This document shows positions 58,376 to 64,000 of a stretch of DNA of 64,000 nt, piece by piece. Location of the stretch: NCBI GenBank assembly GCA_037783415.1, contig JAZGTN010000001.1:1240001-1304000 (forward strand), given 5' to 3'. The stretch is from Leptasterias polaris (Eukaryota; Echinodermata; Asteroidea; Forcipulatida; Asteriidae). The notes beneath the pieces were generated by a model. That model worked only from the letters and a program-made list of their open reading frames with translations. It did no database searches and had not been told where the DNA came from. A program made the position numbers and the translations under genes. How positions within the stretch are numbered: position 1 is the first letter of the stretch; each line of letters opens with the position of its first letter.

Positions 58376-58868
58376 AAAAGAGTTTGTTAAAGATATATTT
58401 ACTGACATCAGGTTAGGAAAGAGTTTGTTAAAGTTATATTTACTGACATCAGGTTAGGAAAGAGTTTGTTAAAGATATATTTACTGACATCAGGTTAGGA
58501 AAGAGTTTGTTAAAGATATATTTACTGACATCAGGTTAGGAAAGAGTTTGTTAAAGATATATTTACTGACATCAGGTTGGGAAAGAGTTTGTTAAATATA
58601 TATTTACTGACATCAGGTTGCGAAAGAGTTTGTTAAAGATATATTTACTGGCATCAGGTTAGGAAAGAGTTTGTTAAAGTTATATTTACTGACATCAGGT
58701 TAGGAAAGAGTTTGTTAAAGATAATATTTACTGACATCAGGTTAGGAAAGAGTTTGTTAAAGATATATTTACTGACATCAGGTTGCGAAAGAGTTTGTTA
58801 AAGATATATTTACTGACATCAGGTTAGGAAAGAGTTTGTTAAAGATAATATTTACTGACATCAGGTTG
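58376..58868. repeat. 41-bp intronic minisatellite, 12 copies
   Basis: Unit AAAGAGTTTGTTAAAGATAT plus ATTTACTGACATCAGGTTAGG. Spacing 41 bp at the start (58,381 to 58,422). A few units carry single-base indels or substitutions. Confidence 0.95.
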
Positions 58869-59254
58869 CATGGGAAGGTTGTGCATTCTGCTCTACCAGC
58901 CAGACTCCTACTGGATGATACCCATGTAAAGGGGGTAACCCTGTTTCAGCCCCATGAGTAGGTGGCAATATGCCCCGTTAACAGTTGATTTGGGTCAATA
59001 GTCTTAATCAGTTAAGTGTAGCCCTCACCTCAAAGTGGGAGCCGGCCTTACATGTATGTGGAATGTGAACAAATACCTTCTCTCTCTTCTTTCAATTGTC
59101 TTTGTTTGTTGCAGCCTTCCCCTTGAGTGACCCTTTGGCCTTGGTTGAGTGACTTTTCATTTATAACAAAAATATTAAAAAAACACCTTGAATTTCAAAT
59201 ATAAAATTTCTTAAAACATAAAATTTCTTAAAACAATTTTGTTTGGTTTGAAAG

Positions 59255-59493
59255 TTGTCCTGTGCTTTGACAAGGCCTTCTGGGACCCATCAGTGAATCT
59301 TTTTGGTCATGTCGAAAGCACCACAGCCAGCCGCGGAGAACTCTTCCTCTTCTGGAATCTGTACAAGGCACCGGTACTCCTCGCTCTTGTCGCCGGTGAA
59401 GCAGCACAGATCATGGAGAACGTCAGCGATGATGTGATCGTGGGGAGATGTCTGTCTGTACTGAAGGGGATATTTGGAGCTTTTGTTCCCCAG
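59255..59493 (+). CDS. KDM1A: KDM1A (LSD1) exon, amine-oxidase domain
   Basis: Starts after TTTGGTTTGAAAG; the frame requires one base from the preceding exon to make GTT. Encodes [39 protein letters not shown] and a [20 protein letters not shown] end, nearly identical to vertebrate LSD1. Donor CCCCAG/GTAAAA, phase 0. The obvious upstream donor (57,676) is phase 0, so the simplest join is out of frame by one base. Confidence 0.93.
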
Positions 59494-59542
59494 GTAAAAC
59501 ACATGGAAAAAACAACATGAAGTGAAATAATCCTGACCTCAC

Positions 59543-59866
59543 TTAAAGGGTGTGTACAACATTGGTAATTACCAAAGACATGTATCCACACTTGATGTGA
59601 CCCAACAAACACATAAAATAACAAACCTGTGAAAGTTTAAGCTCACCCGGTCTTCGGAGTAATGAGAAAACACTGAAAACCCCCATTGTATGTATTAACT
59701 TAATCGGATTTTATCCTGCAGGATAAAGACTATTGTTTTACTCATTTCCTAAAAACTATGGCATTTCAAGCAAAACTATTTCAAGGGAAGTTTTCCCACC
59801 ATGACCATCTTTATACCATGTGAATGTTTATATTTTCAATCTTGCCAATGTTGTACACACCATTAC
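59543..59866. mobile_element. TTAA-flanked MITE, copy 3, in KDM1A intron
   Basis: Left TTAAAGGGTGTGTACAACAT, right complementary CCAATGTTGTACACACC. Internal CCCGGTCTTCGGAGTAATGA and TATCCTGCAGGATAAAGACT. The right TTAA is eroded. Confidence 0.82.
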
Positions 59867-60856
59867 AATAAGTATGCACAGGCCGAGTGACAAACTTTAA
59901 TGAGGTGCATGTCATTTATACTAGCCAATACAGCACGCAGCGATTTGGGAACTAATGAATATTTAACGATCACGCAGTGAGTCGGTGACTTTGCGCGACA
60001 TATCAAACGGTTAATGTAACATTTAACGTAAACAAAACGAGATTAGCCAATCAGCGCGCGGCACCGTGAACTTGCACGCGGCGCACACAGCTGGGTAATT
60101 TCAATACGGCAAACATTTTCTGGTTTAATGAATACAGTCTATGAATATTGGTTAGGTACGTACAGTAAAATTACGTTAATTTCTTTCAAATTTGGTTTGA
60201 ATATTCATTAGGATTTACAGTAACTAACTGTGCAGTTACTATGAATGAACTTGTGATTAAACGGCAAATAGACCGCCCACTGTGGGGCGCTGTGGGTGGA
60301 GCAGATCGGCCTCCACGATTCCCCCGAACGCGTGAATTGTGAATGGTCGTGTGGCAGAGCTCAGTTTTCTTTTGTGCAAAAGTTGTCGTTTTGAAAACGA
60401 CGGGTACATATGTAAAATTTGTCCCAAAAAAAAAATTGTTGGCTTGTACAGTAAGTACACAATATGAATTTTCATGGGAAACAGTTACTATCTTCAGTAG
60501 GAGTTTCTTTTATGAGTATTGGTTTCATACCAAACAGGGCATGTGCATTTGGCCTGTACTTGTCTGTGTGCGTGTTTCGGTGAGTTATTTAATGTTGACG
60601 ATTACTATGAAGGATGTCCGTCAACTTATTGTAATGCCCTTTAAAGGTAATATTCAGGATTTGTTAATGATCAAAAACAGTGTTTAACTTTAGCATGTTT
60701 AGTCTGAAAGATTGCTGATTATGAAGTTCATACCAGAACTAATTTTCTGTGAAAAATTTCCCTCAGAAATGAAGTCATATTCAAGAAAACTGTATCTGAA
60801 AACCTAAAAAAGATGCAAGAGCTGATATCGGTTGTTACAACCAAAATTATTAGGGA

Positions 60857-60933
60857 CAATGTGTTTACATGCTGAAACTGTGCATGGTTTATCACTGTTA
60901 ACCCTGCACCGTTTCAGCATGTAAACACATTGT
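60857..60933. repeat. Near-perfect hairpin, about 29-bp stem
   Basis: GTGTTTACATGCTGAAAC ... GTTTCAGCATGTAAACAC with a further TGCA pairing and a short loop near 60,895. Confidence 0.85.
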
Positions 60934-61140
60934 GGGAAAACTTCCCTTGAAATAGTTTTGCTTGAAATGCCATAGTTTTTAGGAAATGAGTAAAACAATA
61001 GTCTTTATCCTGCAGGATAAAATCCGATTAAGTTAATACATACAATGGGGGTTTTCAGTGTTTTCTCATTACTCCGAAGACCGGGTGAGCTTAAACTTTC
61101 ACTATCAATGTTCACAGGTTTGTTATTTTATGTGTATGGC
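60934..61140. mobile_element. TTAA MITE copy 4, inverted and truncated
   Basis: Reverse complement of about 59,620-59,800 with very few differences (GGAAAACTTCCCTTGAAATA, TTATCCTGCAGGATAA, CCGAAGACCGGGTGAGC). Confidence 0.85.
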
Positions 61141-61420
61141 TGATCACACTAAACATGAACACTGTCTGCAACTATTTTGTCAGCTCTACATTTAAGCACT
61201 TCAATATTCCCTCACCCAGCACTGAGTGCGGGATATGTGGAAAATATATGTGGAAGGCAAGTCTAGAATTTAGAAGTTTTTTGTAGGGATAGCTTACTTA
61301 GAATAAGACAAATAGACCTCTTGCATAGACCTCTTGCATTATAAGGTCAATGAAGAGCTGTCATTGACTGAGAGTCATGCATTGTTGACATTAAAGATGG
61401 TAGCCACTAAAAAGGGTCTA

Positions 61421-61651
61421 CAGGGGCCAATTTCATAGTGCTGCTTAATTTGCTTAAGGGTAATCTTATTTCACAGAATAGCAAGAAAATTGGGCAGCCA
61501 GCTTGCGCGTTCGCCATGGATTTACATTGATGCGTCATTAATTTTCATACAGTGCGCATCGGAAGGTTAGCGTGCCTTTTATGTGCTTACGGTTAGCAGC
61601 GCTGTGAAATGGAAACTCATGCAGTAAGCAGCTCTATGAAATTGGGCCCTG
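61421..61651. mobile_element. MITE of the CAGGGGCCAATTTCATAG family
   Basis: Left CAGGGGCCAATTTCATAGTG, right complementary CTATGAAATTGGGCCCTG. Internal GCCAGCTTGCGCGTTCGCC shared with 24,921. Ends 66 bp before the last KDM1A exon. Confidence 0.85.
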
Positions 61652-61717
61652 GTCTGCAACACCACAACAACCTTGTCATGTTTTTACTTTTCGTTTTTAC
61701 TTTTCGTTTACTTCCAG

Positions 61718-62037
61718 CAGTTGTCACCCATTGGCATGCCGACCCCTGGTCCAGGGGGTCCTACTCCTATGTTGCTGCAGGGTCATCCGGGAATGATTAC
61801 GACCTCATGGCGACCCCCATCACCCCGACCCCAGTGGTCCCGGGTGCACCTCCCCAACCCAACAATATGCCCAAACTCTTCTTTGCCGGTGAGCACACAA
61901 TCCGGAACTACCCGGCCACCGTGCACGGAGCTCTGCTTAGTGGACTGCAGAAGGCCGGGAGAATTGCCGACCAGTTCTTGGGATCCCCGTATGCCCCTCA
62001 GAGGCAGGTGCCCCCTATTGCTCATCAGACTGCGTAG
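61718..62037 (+). CDS. KDM1A: KDM1A (LSD1) terminal coding exon
   Basis: Acceptor TTTACTTCCAG (or CAG three bases on). The frame reads [30 protein letters not shown], then [18 protein letters not shown] and the [15 protein letters not shown] end; TAG at 62,035-62,037. The SYSYVAAG and GEHT blocks contact the flavin and close the active site in LSD1. The frame needs one base from the previous exon, and the residues PKET that precede VV in human LSD1 are missing. The acidic tail after FLG is short and species-specific. Confidence 0.95.
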
Positions 62038-62700
62038 AAGGATAACAGTGGTTGATACTGGAGGATCATCTGGCTCTGCATTGTCGGCTTCTTAAAACCT
62101 TCAGGAATTTGATTCCGCAAAACTACGAGAGAACAAAATTGCAAGCAATACTTTAAAGACAAATTGACAATTTGTGTTTTCTCTTATAAATAAGTTCACT
62201 AACAACTGCACTAGTTTGGCGAAAGAAGTTTTGCACTATATATGTACCATTTTGAACGGTGGAGGTTTACACACTTTGCTCTTCTTGTGATTTGAAATGG
62301 CTGGGTGTATTCCCTCTGCAAGAGGTCTGTGGAATCCCTTCATATTAAGGGAGCGTCTCAAAAGTCAGACAGGTGCAATAGAATGTTCCCCAATCCATCG
62401 GACTGCCAGAATGAATTCTGCTAGACCCCATTGTTGTGATGAAGTACGGGAGCAATCCTACATGTGTGAATATGTGCATTAGTGTTTTGAATATTCCATT
62501 AGAGTGTTCCGGTGGTACAATGGAACGGCCTATGTGCACACGCTGGAATACTGTATCCGATCCAGTTTGAACGTTCTTATCGTTCTGACTTTTGAGACTC
62601 TTCTTTCGGAAAAACTGCCAGGGCTGTTCAAGAACACAGTTCATTGCCTTAAAATCTGCCGTTTTTTTAAAGGTTTAACTTAGAACAACTTTTTAAAACC
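62038..62700 (+). other. Probable KDM1A 3' untranslated region
   Basis: Unique sequence following the stop. I see no AATAAA in the first 600 bases, so the polyadenylation site is not placed. A 46-bp inverted relation exists between GAGCGTCTCAAAAGTCAGAC (62,351) and GTTCTGACTTTTGAGACTC (62,583). Confidence 0.45.
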
Positions 62701-63139
62701 TGTACGAGCCAAACATTTATCTTTCCAAGATGGAATTATACATTCTTGGGTGTGCAAGTCTTTTTCGGAGAAAGTTGTTTCGCTGTACAAAGGGTCAGTG
62801 TTTGAAAAATTCTGTGCAATTTTTGATTGAGTAAATGCCTTAGCGTACATTGTTACTCCCAAAATGGCGGACAGGATAGGCGCATGAACATGCAAGTGTG
62901 CTGCGAGCCGTGAACTTGTACAGAGCTAAAGGGTCCACCTCCTCCCACCCCATTCTCTTCAGGAGTGTTTGTACAATATTTCCCTGTAAAAAAAGTGTCT
63001 TGTGTATATACTTGAAGGTGCCACCATGTAAGGTTTTCACTGAACAGGCATGATATTCTCAATACTGTAGTCTGATTTCCGATATTTTGCTCTTGAAAAA
63101 AAAACCAGAAAATTGTGATTGAATAGACTGGAAAGTCTC
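62701..63139. other. Repeat fragment, no gene
   Basis: CCAAAATGGCGGACAGGATA and GCAAGTGTGCTGCGAGCCGT (62,858-62,912) match one arm of the 26,878 MITE. Rest unassigned. Confidence 0.45.
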
Positions 63140-63498
63140 TTAAAGGCCATGTACACTATTGGTAAGATCGAAAAACACAAATGTTAACAGATTCACACAT
63201 AACTTACATGATTTAAAGTAAGTAATGGTAGAAAGGGTTCCTTAAAATATTTCTGCCTAAAATGCTATCGTTTCTGAGAAATGAGTAAAACAATAGTTTT
63301 TATCACGCGTGATAATAAACTTGATGTTTGAAAAACAGAAAACACATAAAAATTAGGTCTTTTTTCGCCTTTTTCTCGTGACCTCGATGACCAATTGAGC
63401 TCAAACTTTCACAGGTTTGTTTGTTCATGCATATGTTGAATCACACAAAATGTGGACACTGATTTTGAGCTGTTACCAAAAGTATACAATGCCTTTAA
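63140..63498. mobile_element. TTAA-flanked MITE, copy 5
   Basis: Left TTAAAGGCCATGTACACTAT, right complementary ATACAATGCCTTTAA. Internal CCTCGATGACCAATTGAGCT and TTTCACAGGTTTGTTTG shared with the copy at 41,006. Confidence 0.85.
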
Positions 63499-63557
63499 AG
63501 CCTAAACCACATGTACATGTATGTCAGATCTTGCACTTAAATTCCATCTCCTTTGAT

Positions 63558-63745
63558 CAGGCCCCTATTTTATAATGTTGTAATGAAACAAAAAAACTAA
63601 AATACTTGGCACCAACAAAAAATTGCTTAGTAAAAGTTGGTTATCAGTCAAAATACCATGTACTTTTCACTAATTAAGTTTCTCTTTCAAAAGATATTTG
63701 CTAAGCACCATTTCTTGATTAGCAGCTTTATGAAATTGGCCCCTG
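63558..63745. mobile_element. MITE, diverged CAGG(G)GCC family
   Basis: Left CAGGCCCCTATTTTATAATG, right complementary TTTATGAAATTGGCCCCTG. Internal TTGCTTAG and GCTAAGCA motifs. Confidence 0.65.
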
Positions 63746-64000
63746 CTTATGGATAAATTAATTTAAAGGCTCATGCACACATTGTGTAAGCCAATAGCCA
63801 ATTGACGTACCATCCATTCACCCTATGACTGTCTAACCATTTATTATCTTGAAGCAAACCTGAATCCTCAATTCTGATTGGTAGATCCATGGCAACAGCA
63901 GTGTGATATTATACCTTTATTGCGCAGTCAATATCACACCCTGTGTATCATTCTGTTCTAACTATGCATATTGCACTATTTTAAGCTGTGCATCAATGTT

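Noticed and set aside
59075..59160. Strong-looking acceptor (pyrimidine tract then TTGCAG at about 59,114) as an extra KDM1A exon
   Set aside because: The following sequence reaches a stop quickly and LSD1 has no residues between NLNK and VVLCFD; kept only as a possible decoy site.
61673..62095. Second plus-strand frame over the last KDM1A exon (Pro-rich)
   Set aside because: Out-of-frame shadow of the strongly conserved LSD1 frame.

Overview
This is a eukaryotic nuclear window from a marine invertebrate, most likely an echinoderm. The evidence is spliced genes with GT-AG introns, AT-rich non-coding DNA, abundant tRNA-derived SINEs, satellites and MITEs. One TTAA-flanked MITE family resembles repeats I remember from sea star assemblies; that part is recollection, not a search. 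No bacterial operon, CRISPR array or phage-like gene set is present.

Layout: 1-6.65 kb is the right part of a higher-order satellite (991-bp unit, seven copies of its unique segment, continuing off the left edge). 6.65-19.2 kb is gene-poor, with minisatellites, hairpin repeats, a tRNA-Leu-derived SINE, a broken LINE on the minus strand, and one likely host 3'-terminal coding exon (11.35 kb, not recognised). 19.2-22.35 kb is a 77-bp satellite with higher-order structure. A hAT-like MITE follows at 22.7 kb.

24.04-36.29 kb is the most interesting part: a 12.25-kb segment bounded by inverted termini beginning CACTCTAAAAACT, with subterminal tandem repeats. It carries a minus-strand gene I could resolve into eight exons whose phases all join into one open 508-codon frame ending at 28,687. 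The protein resembles a large lineage-expanded family often labelled SAMD3-like in fish and cnidarian genomes. A 0.5-kb MITE at 47.2 kb has nearly the same termini, which suggests an active or recently active family. The 5' end of the gene lies in a locally triplicated block.

36.3-41.4 kb holds a decayed Penelope-like retroelement (RT plus GIY-YIG motifs), a ~205-bp satellite and part of an LTR retroelement. 41.63-45.86 kb is a second terminal-inverted-repeat element (CCCTTACAAAAAAGTT ends, TTCTATAGAA-rich subterminal repeats). It carries two spliced minus-strand exons and a 750-bp palindrome, and is inserted in an older repeat whose uninterrupted copy lies at 48.7 kb.

52.75-62.04 kb contains the last five recognised coding exons of the lysine-specific histone demethylase gene KDM1A (LSD1), plus strand: end of the Tower domain, then most of the C-terminal amine-oxidase half and the stop codon. 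Its introns are crowded with SINEs, a 41-bp minisatellite and inverted MITEs. Two exon junctions do not join in frame with the obvious splice sites. The SWIRM and FAD-Rossmann exons expected upstream were not found in the window.
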